In this document: piece after piece, positions 50,400-60,153 of the stretch | Layout: the number at the start of each line of letters is the position of its first letter | Numbering within the stretch: the stretch's first letter is position 1 | Assembly: GCA_012728015.1 (NCBI GenBank) | Contig: JAAYFY010000026.1 | Location: 1-60,219, forward strand | DNA: 60,219 bases | Source: Clostridiaceae bacterium | GTDB taxonomy: Bacteria > Bacillota > Clostridia > DSM-8532 | Direction: 5' to 3' | The notes under the pieces: generated by a model | What the model was told of the DNA's origin: nothing | What the model saw: only the letters and a program-made list of their open reading frames with translations | The model's database searches: none | Program-made: the position numbers and the translations under genes

Positions 50400-52811
50400 A
50401 TGGCTGGCCGGGGCAGATCAAAATCTACGGAAACCAGGATCAACGAGTTTCTCCGGAAGATGTCTCTGAGGCAGAAGATAGCCCAGTTGCAATGTCTCTT
50501 TTCTGTTTTTATTCCCCGTTCAAATCCCAATTTCAGCGGTATAATGCCCGATGGCATAGGTGAAATCGCTTTCGGGTACCAGCTTGACAGCCCTGAAAAG
50601 AGCGCGGAGTTTATTGAGAGGCTTCAAAGATACCTTGTGGAGGAGACTGAACTCGGAATTCCCGCGATCATCCATACCGAAGCCATTTCAGGCGGCATCA
50701 TATCCGAAATGACCCAGTTCCCGTCCCCCATCGGACTGGGCGCCACATGGGATCCCGACGGTGTTCAGAAGATGGCCGAGCTCATTCGCAGGCAGGTAAT
50801 GGCTGTTGGCATCAGAAGAGTATTGTCGCCGGTGGTGGATGTAGCCCGCGATCCTCGCTGGGGCCGGATGGGCGAAACATTCGGGGAGGATCCTGCCCTG
50901 TGCAGCCAGATGGCCGTCGCGTATGTCAGGGGCATGCAGGGAGAAAGGCTTTCGGAAGGTGTCCTGGCATGCGCAAAGCATTTCATTGGATACAGCATGA
51001 GTGAAGGCGGGCTGAACCAGTCCCGGAATCCCATCACACCAAGGGAACTTCGTGAAGTATATGCCAAGCCCTTCCAGGCGGTCATCACCGAAGCCGGGAT
51101 CGGTTCCATCATGGCCCAGTATGGCGCCATAGACGGCGAGATGGTGATTGGCTCAAAGCCGCTTCTTGATAATCTTCTGCGCAGGGAAATGAAATTCAGG
51201 GGAACCGTGGTATCCGATTATATGGCCATCAACCGCATGGTAGCCATGAAGGTTGCCGAGAATATGGGAAAAGCAGGCATCATGGCAATAAAAGCCGGGC
51301 TTGATCAGGAATTTCCTGTCCCCGCAGGATTCAAAACCCAGCTGTTGATAGACGCGGTTGAAAACGGGGAGCTTGACGAAGAAATTATCAACCGTTCGGT
51401 AAGGCGGGTCCTGCGCCAGAAATTCCAGCTGGGCCTTTTCGAAAACCCGTATCCTCGTAGAAATGATATTAAGAAATATTACTACAATACTGACAACGAC
51501 AGGATGAGCTTTGAGCTCGCGCAGAAGTCGCTGGTCCTGCTAAAAAACGATGGTGTTCTTCCGCTGAAAAAGAATATAAAGAGCATAGCAGTTATAGGAC
51601 CGCACTCGGATTCGCTCCGCCTGATGTTCGGCGGTTATACATATCCTGCCGTTCTGGATATGACCCTCGAGGCAAATGTTATAGCTGAAGGTATGGAAGA
51701 GTATGCCTCTTACTCAAGGAGCGAAAAGAAAGCGCTGGAGACATACCCCGGCTCCAATATCACCGTGGAAAACCCGATGGTAGAGAGCATGCTGCGAAGC
51801 ATGTTTGAAAAATCCCAAACCATTCTGCAGGCAATCCGCAACACATGCAAAAACGCAAAGATTATCCATGCCAGGGGCTGCGATTATGCGGGCTGTGACA
51901 GGAGCGGCTTTAAACAGGCCGTGGAAACGGTAAGAGCCGCGGATGTGGCAATACTGGTCATCGGCGGAAAACTGGGATGGGCCCAGTCGTCCACTATGGG
52001 AGAAAACCTGGATTCAATGAATATAGGACTTCCGGGTGTGCAGGAAGACCTTGCGCGGGAGGTTCTATCAACCGGGAAACCCACAGTGGTCTTGCATCTC
52101 AGCGGTAGGCCGCTAAGCAGCGAATTCATCGCTGAGAACTGCAACGCGCTGCTGGAATGCTGGTCACCTTCGGTATGGGGCGGCCAGGCCATCGCGTCGG
52201 TATTGTTCGGAGACTTCAATCCTTCCGGAAAGCTGCCGGTAACGGTAGCACGGAATGCGGGACAGATTCCCTTATACTACAATCACGTCAATGGCGTCAG
52301 CTATCATAACAAGAGCATCTTCAAACAGGAGAACATGTATGTTGACGGCTCGGAAAAGCCCCTGTTCTACTTCGGTCAGGGACTCAGCTACACGCGCTTT
52401 GAATACTCGAATCTAAGGCTGGATAAGGAAGTCTGCAGTGACGGAAAGCTTACGGTCAGCGCTGATGTCCGGAACGCCGGCAGAAAAGACGGCGCCGAGA
52501 TTGTCCAGCTGTATATCGCAGATGAGTTGGGCTCAATGCTGCGTCCCAACAAGGAACTGGCAGGTTTCAAACGGGTAGAGCTTAAGGCTGGGGAGACAAA
52601 AACAGTAGTTTTCACGGTCAAGGTTTCCCAGTTCGCTTTTCTCGACGTCAGTATGAAATGGAAAGTGGAAGCCGGGGACATGACGGTCATGATCGGCTCT
52701 TCATCGGAGGACATACGCCTCAGGGATACATTCAGGATTATCGGCAATTCTTATGTGGACGCCTCAAAGAGAGGATTCTACGCGGACACAAGCATAATCA
52801 CATTATCATAG
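50400..52811 (+). CDS. Glycoside hydrolase family 3 protein (beta-glucosidase/xylosidase type)
   Basis: An 803-residue cytoplasmic exo-glycosidase. The (alpha/beta)8 domain carries PVVDVARDPRWGRMGETFGE, the KHF substrate loop in ACAKHFIGYS and the nucleophile D273 in GTVVSDYMAINR. The alpha/beta sandwich domain follows, with the expected LVLLKNDGVLPL and GFxNPSGKLPV-like FGDFNPSGKLPVTV. A C-terminal fibronectin III-like domain is also present. No signal peptide, so it acts on imported glycosides. Start ATG follows AGGGGGGAAG. It precedes the ABC transporter by 60 bases and shares the locus with a second, clearly different GH3 protein. The sugar specificity cannot be read from sequence. Confidence 0.88.
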   Translation: MAGRGRSKSTETRINEFLRKMSLRQKIAQLQCLFSVFIPRSNPNFSGIMPDGIGEIAFGYQLDSPEKSAEFIERLQRYLVEETELGIPAIIHTEAISGGIISEMTQFPSPIGLGATWDPDGVQKMAELIRRQVMAVGIRRVLSPVVDVARDPRWGRMGETFGEDPALCSQMAVAYVRGMQGERLSEGVLACAKHFIGYSMSEGGLNQSRNPITPRELREVYAKPFQAVITEAGIGSIMAQYGAIDGEMVIGSKPLLDNLLRREMKFRGTVVSDYMAINRMVAMKVAENMGKAGIMAIKAGLDQEFPVPAGFKTQLLIDAVENGELDEEIINRSVRRVLRQKFQLGLFENPYPRRNDIKKYYYNTDNDRMSFELAQKSLVLLKNDGVLPLKKNIKSIAVIGPHSDSLRLMFGGYTYPAVLDMTLEANVIAEGMEEYASYSRSEKKALETYPGSNITVENPMVESMLRSMFEKSQTILQAIRNTCKNAKIIHARGCDYAGCDRSGFKQAVETVRAADVAILVIGGKLGWAQSSTMGENLDSMNIGLPGVQEDLAREVLSTGKPTVVLHLSGRPLSSEFIAENCNALLECWSPSVWGGQAIASVLFGDFNPSGKLPVTVARNAGQIPLYYNHVNGVSYHNKSIFKQENMYVDGSEKPLFYFGQGLSYTRFEYSNLRLDKEVCSDGKLTVSADVRNAGRKDGAEIVQLYIADELGSMLRPNKELAGFKRVELKAGETKTVVFTVKVSQFAFLDVSMKWKVEAGDMTVMIGSSSEDIRLRDTFRIIGNSYVDASKRGFYADTSIITLS

Positions 52812-52871
52812 GACAGCACAGTTTCAGATACTTCACCGGAAGTAAACTAAAACTTAAAAAGGGGTGTGTTC

Positions 52872-54374
52872 ATGGGAGATCAGGTGTTGCTGACCGTAAA
52901 GAAGATCAGCAAAGCATTCGGACCGACTCGTGCATTGATCGATGTGGACATGGAAATCCGGCGCGGAGAGATCAGGGGACTTATCGGCGAGAATGGCTCC
53001 GGAAAATCAACGCTTGCATCCATCATCGCGGGCGCGCAGTTTGCCGACAGCGGTTCCTTTGAGCTCAAGGGAAAGCCCTATGCACCCAGGAATATGGTGG
53101 GCGCCCAGAACCATGGCGTAAGCATGATCATCCAGGAGATGGGCACCATTCCGGGGATTACCGTAGCGGCCAACATCTTTACCGGAAGGCTTGAGGAGTT
53201 TACCAGGTTCGGCTTTATCAACATGAAAGCCATCAACAGGCGCGCGGCTGAATTGCTGCAGGAAATCGGCGCAGGAGACATTCATCCTGAAACCCTTATC
53301 AACAGGCTCAACTTCGAGGAGCGCAAGATCGTGGAGATTGCAAGAGCCATGGTGGCAAACCCGGACCTTCTGATTGTCGACGAAACTACTACGGCGCTGG
53401 CCCAGAGAGGCCGGGAATTGCTTTACCGGCTGATAAGAAGGCTTCACGAAGAAAACAAATCCGTTCTGTTCATATCCCACGATCTCCACGAACTTATGTC
53501 CATCTGCGATACCATCACGGTCCTGCGTGACGGCATCGTGATCGACACGCTTGAGAAAGAAGAGATAAGCGTGGACAGGATGAGAAGCCTCATGGTCGGG
53601 AGAGAACTCAGCGGGAGCTACTTTCGAAGCGACTATGACGGAAGTTATAGCGATGAGGTGGTACTGGAGGCCAAACGCGTAACCTCAGGCATACTGGAGG
53701 AGTTTAACCTTGAGCTTCACAAGGGTGAGATCCTTGGTGTCGGCGGGCTTTCAGACTGCGGGATGCATGAACTGGGCCGCGTGCTTTTCGGTATCGACAA
53801 ACCCATCACTGGAAGCGTTACGCTGAAGAAGAACAATGTCCAGGTGAAGGACCCCCATGTGGCGACAAAGAACAATATGGCCTATGTGTCCAAGGAAAGG
53901 GACAGGGAGGCCATCATACTTAACGCCAGCATAAAGGAAAACGTGGTGCTGCCATCCCACAGGCAGCTCAGGAAAGTCCTGGGGCTTATTACAAGGCGGT
54001 CCGAGACAAACCTTACCAACAAGCAGATTGAAACCCTGAGGATCAAGTGCCGCAACGGCAAGCAGATCTGCAATGAGCTTTCGGGCGGAAACAAGCAAAA
54101 GGTAGTGTTCGCCAAGTGGCTTGGCAAGGAGAGCGATATCCTGATCCTGGACTGTCCCACGAGGGGTATTGATGTGGGTGTTAAGGCTGCGATGTATAAG
54201 CTCATGACCGAGCTGAAAGCACAGGGAAAATCCATTGTCATGATCTCCGAAGAACTGCCGGAGCTCATCGGAATGAGTGATCGCATACTGCTTCTTAAGA
54301 ACGGACGCCTTCAGGCGGAGCTCAGGCGAAGCCCGGACATAAGCGAGAAGCAGATCATCCAGTACATTATCTGA
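52872..54374 (+). CDS. Sugar ABC transporter ATP-binding protein, RbsA/MglA type
   Basis: A 500-residue protein with two nucleotide-binding domains in tandem. Domain 1 has Walker A GENGSGKST at 39-47 and Walker B LLIVDETTTAL. Domain 2 has a degenerate Walker A (GVGGLSDCGMHELG) but a good signature LSGGNKQKVVFAKWL and Walker B LILDCPTRGIDVG. This asymmetry is typical of the CUT2 family for monosaccharides and related compounds. ATG 52872 follows AAGGGGTG. It powers the two permeases encoded downstream. Confidence 0.88.
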   Translation: MGDQVLLTVKKISKAFGPTRALIDVDMEIRRGEIRGLIGENGSGKSTLASIIAGAQFADSGSFELKGKPYAPRNMVGAQNHGVSMIIQEMGTIPGITVAANIFTGRLEEFTRFGFINMKAINRRAAELLQEIGAGDIHPETLINRLNFEERKIVEIARAMVANPDLLIVDETTTALAQRGRELLYRLIRRLHEENKSVLFISHDLHELMSICDTITVLRDGIVIDTLEKEEISVDRMRSLMVGRELSGSYFRSDYDGSYSDEVVLEAKRVTSGILEEFNLELHKGEILGVGGLSDCGMHELGRVLFGIDKPITGSVTLKKNNVQVKDPHVATKNNMAYVSKERDREAIILNASIKENVVLPSHRQLRKVLGLITRRSETNLTNKQIETLRIKCRNGKQICNELSGGNKQKVVFAKWLGKESDILILDCPTRGIDVGVKAAMYKLMTELKAQGKSIVMISEELPELIGMSDRILLLKNGRLQAELRRSPDISEKQIIQYII

Positions 54375-54387
54375 GGAGGTGGCAGGC

Positions 54388-55386
54388 ATGCGAGCAACCG
54401 CTGAAACAATTGATATTCAGGAGATACTTAACAGGAAAGCCAGAAGGAAAGACCTGCTAAGAAACATAATACCGTTTTCCGGCCTGGTTTTCATATTCGT
54501 GTTCTTTACGGTGGTTACACAGGGAAAAATGCTTAGCAGCAGCAACCTGACCAACCTGATCAGCCAATGCTTCTCGGTTACCATCGTAGCCGCAGGCGCC
54601 TCATTCGTATACGCCCATGGCGGGATGGACTTTTCCATCGGCCCGAGTTGCGGCGTAGCCCAACTGGTGGCCGCGCTTATCATTACGAGAAGCGATTTGC
54701 CCATATGGCTGGCAATCGCCGCATGCATACTTGTGACGGTCGTGACTTCCACCATGGTTGGAGCCACCTCCGCATATCTCAGGGTGCCTGTTTTCGTGGT
54801 ATCGCTGTGTATGCGCGCCATATGCTCGGGCATTCTGACAGTGGGCATTGCTGAGAGCGACATAGCCATAGATTATGCAAGGTTTTCCGGGTTTAACAGC
54901 GAAGTATTGAAAGCTGTGGTCCTTTTAGTGGTAATCGGCGTGAGCTATTACCTGTTTGAATATACCTCCCTTGGCAAATACGAAAAGGCGATGGGCGGAA
55001 ATGTAGTTACCGCTTTCCAGGCAGGTGTCGTGGTCAAAAGGACACAAATTGCAGCCTATACGCTGATGGGGCTATGTGTGGGAATTGCCGGCTTCTTCCA
55101 GCTGACAAGGACAGCAGGCGTAACTGGCGGCAGCGGTAGCGGACTCGAATTTGACATCATGGTAGCCATCGTACTGGGCGGGTTCCCCATGATGGGCGGC
55201 AGCGCGGCAAGACTGAGGTCGGTGATCATAGGCGCGCTAACAATTACCATACTCTCCAATGGCCTTGTTCTGTGGGGACTTGATTATCTTCTGGTCAACG
55301 GCGTAAAGGGATTGCTGTTCCTGATCATAGTGGCGATTACCTATGACCGCACAAATCAGAACCAGATGAATTTCACTTCGGCCTGA
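54388..55386 (+). CDS. Sugar ABC transporter permease 1, RbsC type
   Basis: A 332-residue permease with about eight to ten spans. Family blocks are GGMDFSIGPSCGVAQLVAAL, VGATSAYLRVPVFVVSLCMR and the C-terminal VAIVLGGFPMMGGSAARLRS, typical of BPD_transp_2 permeases of CUT2 transporters. ATG 54388 follows GAGGAGGTGG, 13 bases after the ATPase gene. It is only distantly similar to the second permease gene of this locus, so the two probably form a heterodimeric channel. Confidence 0.86.
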   Translation: MRATAETIDIQEILNRKARRKDLLRNIIPFSGLVFIFVFFTVVTQGKMLSSSNLTNLISQCFSVTIVAAGASFVYAHGGMDFSIGPSCGVAQLVAALIITRSDLPIWLAIAACILVTVVTSTMVGATSAYLRVPVFVVSLCMRAICSGILTVGIAESDIAIDYARFSGFNSEVLKAVVLLVVIGVSYYLFEYTSLGKYEKAMGGNVVTAFQAGVVVKRTQIAAYTLMGLCVGIAGFFQLTRTAGVTGGSGSGLEFDIMVAIVLGGFPMMGGSAARLRSVIIGALTITILSNGLVLWGLDYLLVNGVKGLLFLIIVAITYDRTNQNQMNFTSA

Positions 55387-55429
55387 GCCGGTCAATCCGG
55401 TTATTATAGGGAAAATGGAGGAGGATGTT

Positions 55430-56653
55430 ATGAAAAAGTTAATGAGGAGCATTTGCCTTGTTTTGGCGACTGTTATGCTTTTGACGTGTTTGGTTGGGTG
55501 CGGCGATGAAGCTGCCCCAAGTGCAACAGAATCCCCAAGCGGATTCGCAACTCCGACCCCAAAGCCTGCTTCGGATGATCCCGGAGCCGAAGGAGGGGAG
55601 GAAGCGTCCGGATCAAAGATTAAGATACCGGACAACCTGCCCAGGTACCGCATCGGTGTTATGTATTATACATTCACCGACAAGCTTGGTTCACAGATGA
55701 AGAATGCCCTGGATTACCTGGCTGGTTCCTTCAACGTAGAATTTGTTTACATCGAAGCCACATGGAGTTCCGAAGCAGGTATAGCCGCCCTGGAAACAAC
55801 GCTGCAGACCGGTTTGGACGGCGTCATAGCGGTTACCAGCGGAGTGCCTTTTGTTGAGGCATGCAAGAAAGCGGGCGATGTGCCATGCGTATCCATACAG
55901 ATTGAGCCCATCGATGAACAGGTGGCAAAGGAGATGGCGGCATATGACAACTACCTGGGCGCTGTATGTGAAAACGACTTCCAGGTAGGCGCGAACGCTA
56001 TTGACGCTCTTTATGCAAGCGGTGTGCGCAATCTTGGCATCGTCGGCCTCACACCCGGTCTCGCCAGGTCCCATGACGAACGAATCAGGGGAGTTAAGGC
56101 CGCGCTGGAAAAGTACAGCGATATGAAGCTGGTTGCCGAGGATTACACCATGGCTGAATACTCCAAATCCATATCGTCATTTGCGGCGGCTTATCCGGAA
56201 ATGGACGGTATGTTCTGTTCCCAGGGTGTTGAAGCCATTTACCAGACCATGAACACCGAAGGCCTGATCGGCGACGTAAAACTGGCAACGGTGGATATTT
56301 CCGAAAGCACGGGCGACTATTTCGACAACGGCACGCTGGTCAGTATTGCGGGCGGACAGTATGGCACGACAATGATAGGCTTTGCGGTACTCTACAATTA
56401 CCTGTACGACGGCACACGCATCATTCCCGATACGTCGGTGACGCTGCGCCGTCCGTTTGTGGAGGTTAAGAGCAGCAACGAATATGAGCAGTACCTGAAA
56501 TATGTTGACAGCTCCATCCCGGTTTATACAGTCGACGAGATCGCCGCGATGATTCACGGGTTCAACCCGGAAGTAACCTTTGAAACCTTTACCAAATCAG
56601 CCGATGAGTACTCCCTCGCTGATATTGTCAGCAGGCATAGCGGTTTGTTCTAG
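55430..56653 (+). CDS. Sugar ABC transporter substrate-binding lipoprotein, RbsB type
   Basis: A 407-residue lipoprotein. The signal peptide ends in the lipobox LTCLVGC, and an acidic/Pro/Ser linker precedes a periplasmic-binding-protein type 1 fold (IGVMYYTFTDKLGSQMKNAL, GLDGVIAVTSG, EMDGMFCSQGVEAIY). In the Gram-positive cell it is tethered to the outer membrane face and delivers the ligand to the permeases. ATG 55430 follows GGAGGAGG. Placing it between the two permease genes is a little unusual. The ligand cannot be identified from sequence. Confidence 0.86.
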   Translation: MKKLMRSICLVLATVMLLTCLVGCGDEAAPSATESPSGFATPTPKPASDDPGAEGGEEASGSKIKIPDNLPRYRIGVMYYTFTDKLGSQMKNALDYLAGSFNVEFVYIEATWSSEAGIAALETTLQTGLDGVIAVTSGVPFVEACKKAGDVPCVSIQIEPIDEQVAKEMAAYDNYLGAVCENDFQVGANAIDALYASGVRNLGIVGLTPGLARSHDERIRGVKAALEKYSDMKLVAEDYTMAEYSKSISSFAAAYPEMDGMFCSQGVEAIYQTMNTEGLIGDVKLATVDISESTGDYFDNGTLVSIAGGQYGTTMIGFAVLYNYLYDGTRIIPDTSVTLRRPFVEVKSSNEYEQYLKYVDSSIPVYTVDEIAAMIHGFNPEVTFETFTKSADEYSLADIVSRHSGLF

Positions 56654-56698
56654 TTGACAGTCTAAAATAATCGGACTTCAGTCTTGAGAGGTGATAAC

Positions 56699-57685
56699 GT
56701 GGGTGATAAGCTGAAGCGCTATGCCATCAACACAATAAAAACCCTGATCCTGCCTGTGCTGGTTATCGCGCTGTTCGCGGTGCTTACGGGAGGAAGGTCG
56801 CTCAGCAAGCGCATGCTGCTGGTTACGGCGCGGCAATCGGTTATGCCAATCATTATATCCATGGCTCTTGTAGGCAACCTGACGCTTGGCATGTGGGATT
56901 TTTCCGCAGGCGGTGTGGTGTTGTCAGCGGCCATAATCGGAGGCAACCTGATGAAGCTGACCAACACAGGTACTGCAGGACTCGTGGTGATCTGCCTTGT
57001 GATCGGTGTGGTAATGACAACACTGACGGGATTTCTGAACAACAGGCTCCGCGTGCCCACCATCGTGGTGACAGTCGGACTGGTGCTCATTTATGAAACC
57101 ATCCCGCGCCTGATCTATCCGGGAGGCGTCACCATAACGGCAAAGTACACCTTTCTGGCGTCATCACCGTACTGCTTTATCATACTTGCCGTAATGTTCG
57201 TATTCTTTTACCTGCTGTACAACAAGACGGCATATGGACATAACCTTCGCGCCCTGGGCGGAAGCAGGGAGATTGCCAGAAGTGCCGGGCTTAAGGCCTC
57301 CAGGATAATACAGACAGGTTTCTCCATCAGCGGTATTTTTCTGGGCATAGGCGCTGTGCTGCATATTTCAACAAATGGGCAGCTGCTGACCGTGTCGGCT
57401 CTTGGCTCGGTGCCTTTGATCTTTGAACCCATGATGGGTGTGTTTCTCGCGTTCTTCCTGTCCAGGTTCTGCAACCTGACGATTGCCCTGGTGGTGGGAA
57501 CCTTTACAATGACTGCGCTTACCAACGGCTTGGTGGCGTTGGGGCTGCCGGCTACCATGAGAAGCATCACATCAGGATTGTTCCTTTTAATCCTGCTGTG
57601 CATTTCCGGCAACCAGGCGAGGATCATTAAATGGCGTGAAGACAGGAAGCGTGCTCGCATGCTCGACGCGAAGCATAATACCTGA
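56699..57685 (+). CDS. Sugar ABC transporter permease 2, RbsC type
   Basis: A 328-residue CUT2-type permease, with GNLTLGMWDFSAGGVVLSAA, NNRLRVPTIVVTVGLVLIYE and the EAA-like YNKTAYGHNLRALGGSREIA loop. GTG 56699 follows GAGGTGAT. Many CUT2 importers use a homodimeric permease; here two different permease genes flank the binding-protein gene. A terminator follows 50 bases after the stop, before the second GH3 gene. Confidence 0.85.
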   Translation: MGDKLKRYAINTIKTLILPVLVIALFAVLTGGRSLSKRMLLVTARQSVMPIIISMALVGNLTLGMWDFSAGGVVLSAAIIGGNLMKLTNTGTAGLVVICLVIGVVMTTLTGFLNNRLRVPTIVVTVGLVLIYETIPRLIYPGGVTITAKYTFLASSPYCFIILAVMFVFFYLLYNKTAYGHNLRALGGSREIARSAGLKASRIIQTGFSISGIFLGIGAVLHISTNGQLLTVSALGSVPLIFEPMMGVFLAFFLSRFCNLTIALVVGTFTMTALTNGLVALGLPATMRSITSGLFLLILLCISGNQARIIKWREDRKRARMLDAKHNT

Positions 57686-57735
57686 ACTTGTTGCTTTATA
57701 TTGATGCAAGCATAAGTTTACATAATACTTATCAT

Positions 57736-57774
57736 CGGCGGGAAGTGAAAAATTCCCCCCTTCCCGCCGGTTTT
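57736..57774 (+). terminator. Intrinsic terminator after permease 2
   Basis: CGGCGGGAA (57736-57744) pairs with TTCCCGCCG (57761-57769), followed by GTTTT. Some read-through to the second GH3 gene is likely, since no strong promoter is seen before it. Confidence 0.75.
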
Positions 57775-57833
57775 CCTATATTTTAAAGCAGGGAGAGGAA
57801 CCAGCCTATTATTGAGGAAAAGGGGAGGTATAT

Positions 57834-59894
57834 ATGACCAGGCAGGAAAGAATGAAATATGATGAAAGAGCCAGGGAAATTGTGAGGAAGATGACCTTTG
57901 AGGAGAAAGTACACCTCATGAGCGGTTCTCTTACCCCGCAGAAGATGCTGGAGGATTTCAGCACTCCGGGATACCATTACAATATGGTGCCGTATCCGGC
58001 CGGCGGGAATGAGAGACAGGGCGTACCAAGTCTCAGGTTCTGCGATGGCCCCAGGGGCGTGGTATGCGGGAACAGCACCTGTTTCCCTGTCACCATGGGA
58101 AGGGGCGCCACCTTTGATACCGACCTGGAGGAAAGAGTGGGAAAGGCCATCGGACGCGAGATAAGGGCCCATGGCGGGAACTTCTACGGCGGTGTTTGCA
58201 TCAATCTGCCTTATAACCCGGGATGGGGAAGAAGCCAGGAGGTATATGGCGAGGATTCGTTCCACCTGGGCGAAATGGGAAGGGCATTGGTCCGCGGCGT
58301 TCAGAGCCAGAATGTCTTGGCATGCATAAAGCATTATGCGTTCAACAGCATGGAGATATCACGGTTTAAGGTCAGTGTAACATGTGACAAAAGGACTGAA
58401 CAGGAGGTATTCCTGCCCCATTTCAAGGCATGCATCGATGAAGGGGCAGCCAGTGTCATGACTGCCTACAACCTTTACAATCAGGTGCATTGCGGGCACA
58501 GTGAATACCTGCTGGAAAAGGTATTGCGGGAAGATTGGAGATTCGATGGCATCGTAATCAGCGACTTTGTCTGGGGCATCAAGGATACAGTGGCAGCCGC
58601 CAACGGCGGAATGAACGTTGAGATGCCATGTACAATGCTTTTTGGCGACAGGCTTGTGAAAGCGGTGAGGGACGGTTTTGTGCCCGAGGAAAAGATAAAT
58701 AAGGCGGCTGTATGTATAATCCGCACACTGCTGGCTTTCGAGGAAGCGCCCGATCCCGAGGGATACCCCGAAAGTGTAATATGCTGCGAAGAACACATAA
58801 AACTGGCCCTGGAATGCGCCCGAAAATCAATCACACTTATGAAGAACGAAAGTGTGCTGCCCTTTGACTCCTCGGTGAAGAAGGTGGCAGTGATCGGAAG
58901 GCTGGCGGACAAGGAGAACATCGGAGACCACGGCTCCAGCCGGGTATTTCCGCCCTATGTCGTGACCATTCCGCAGGCCCTGAGAAAGCGCGGCCTTGAG
59001 GTTGTGGTTTGCGATGGTTCTGATGCTGAAAAGGCGAGGAAGGCAGCGGCTTTTGCCGATGCGGTGCTTATCGTGGCAGGATATGACCATGACGATGAAG
59101 GGGAGTATGTTGCTCCGGAGCAGACTTCTGATATGGGTGGGACAACACTTGACAGCATAGGCGGTGACAGGGAATGCCTTGGGCTTAAGGTTGAAGAAGC
59201 TGCCTTGATCAACACTATCGGCAGGGTAAATCCGAAAACGGCAGTTGTGCTCATCGGGGGTAATACCATTATTACCTCCAACTTCGATCACAATGTTCCC
59301 GCAATGCTGATGGCCTACTATCCCGGCATGGAAGGCGGCACGGCAATAGCTGAGATTGTCTTCGGGGATGTCAACCCTTCAGGCAAGTTGCCCTTCGTGG
59401 TGCCATACAGCGCTGATGATCTGCCATATGTAAACTGGAATACCGACCAGCAGCACTACGAGTACTACCATGGCTATGCCAGGCTGGACAAGAGGGGAAT
59501 CAGACCTGAATACCCGTACGGCTTTGGCCTGAGCTATACTACATTCTCAGTGTCAAGTCCCGCGGTCAGTATCGGAAATGACGGGATTTCCGTGTCCTGC
59601 AGGGTTAAGAATACCGGAAGGGTCTCCGGGGACGAAGTGGTCCAGTTGTACATCGGGTTTGAGAATTCGAAAATCGACCGGCCCAAGAAACTGCTGCGCG
59701 GGTTCAGGCGTGTTTCCCTCGATCCGGGAGAAGAGAAGGAAATAGCCATATTATGCCCCTTTGAGAAGCTGATGTATTATGACCCGGTATATGCGGTGTG
59801 GAGGCTTGAAGACATCGTATACAGGGCATACATCGGAACCAGTAGCGACATGAAAGATCTTTTGGCTCTTGATTTTAGGCTTAACCAGGCATAA
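57834..59894 (+). CDS. Glycoside hydrolase family 3 protein, second type
   Basis: A 686-residue GH3 enzyme without a signal peptide. The catalytic domain has SLRFCDGPRGVV, YNPGWGRSQEVYGEDSFHLG, CIKHYAFNSME and the nucleophile D244 in IVISDFVWGIK. The sandwich domain with SITLMKNESVLPF and VFGDVNPSGKLPFVV and the C-terminal fibronectin III-like domain (VVQLYIGFENSKIDRPKKLL) follow. Its domain order and subfamily differ from the first GH3 protein. It therefore probably cleaves a different linkage of the same imported material. ATG 57834 follows AAAAGGGGAGG. Confidence 0.87.
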   Translation: MTRQERMKYDERAREIVRKMTFEEKVHLMSGSLTPQKMLEDFSTPGYHYNMVPYPAGGNERQGVPSLRFCDGPRGVVCGNSTCFPVTMGRGATFDTDLEERVGKAIGREIRAHGGNFYGGVCINLPYNPGWGRSQEVYGEDSFHLGEMGRALVRGVQSQNVLACIKHYAFNSMEISRFKVSVTCDKRTEQEVFLPHFKACIDEGAASVMTAYNLYNQVHCGHSEYLLEKVLREDWRFDGIVISDFVWGIKDTVAAANGGMNVEMPCTMLFGDRLVKAVRDGFVPEEKINKAAVCIIRTLLAFEEAPDPEGYPESVICCEEHIKLALECARKSITLMKNESVLPFDSSVKKVAVIGRLADKENIGDHGSSRVFPPYVVTIPQALRKRGLEVVVCDGSDAEKARKAAAFADAVLIVAGYDHDDEGEYVAPEQTSDMGGTTLDSIGGDRECLGLKVEEAALINTIGRVNPKTAVVLIGGNTIITSNFDHNVPAMLMAYYPGMEGGTAIAEIVFGDVNPSGKLPFVVPYSADDLPYVNWNTDQQHYEYYHGYARLDKRGIRPEYPYGFGLSYTTFSVSSPAVSIGNDGISVSCRVKNTGRVSGDEVVQLYIGFENSKIDRPKKLLRGFRRVSLDPGEEKEIAILCPFEKLMYYDPVYAVWRLEDIVYRAYIGTSSDMKDLLALDFRLNQA

Positions 59895-59926
59895 ACAAAT
59901 CTACGGGGATGAACCGGGCTGCGTTG

Positions 59927-59950
59927 TCGAAAAAGCCGGCGCAGCCCGAC
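59927..59950 (+). other. Hairpin after the second GH3 gene
   Basis: GGGCTGCG pairs with CGCAGCCC across a loop of about 16 bases. There is no clear T run, so termination here is uncertain. The stretch to 60086 contains no gene. Confidence 0.45.
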
Positions 59951-60086
59951 TCCATTTATATTGATTCCAAGGGTCTGCAACAACATATCCAATTGTGTGC
60001 TTTGGCTGATGAAAAAGGGCACAGGAAGACGATACAAGGCACAAAAACCAGCAATATTCGGCAAATGAATTAATGATTAAAAAGTG

Positions 60087-60115
60087 TTGACAAAACAATT
60101 GGCCTCATGTAATAT
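60087..60115 (+). promoter_or_regulatory. Promoter of tRNA-Tyr
   Basis: Consensus TTGACA (60087-60092) and TAATAT (60110-60115) with a 17-base spacer. A 10-bp perfect inverted repeat, ATGCGGCTTT/AAAGCCGCAT (60121-60142), begins at the expected transcription start. Confidence 0.75.
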
Positions 60116-60153
60116 AGTTTATGCGGCTTTTGAAAGCCGCATGAACAGAATAT

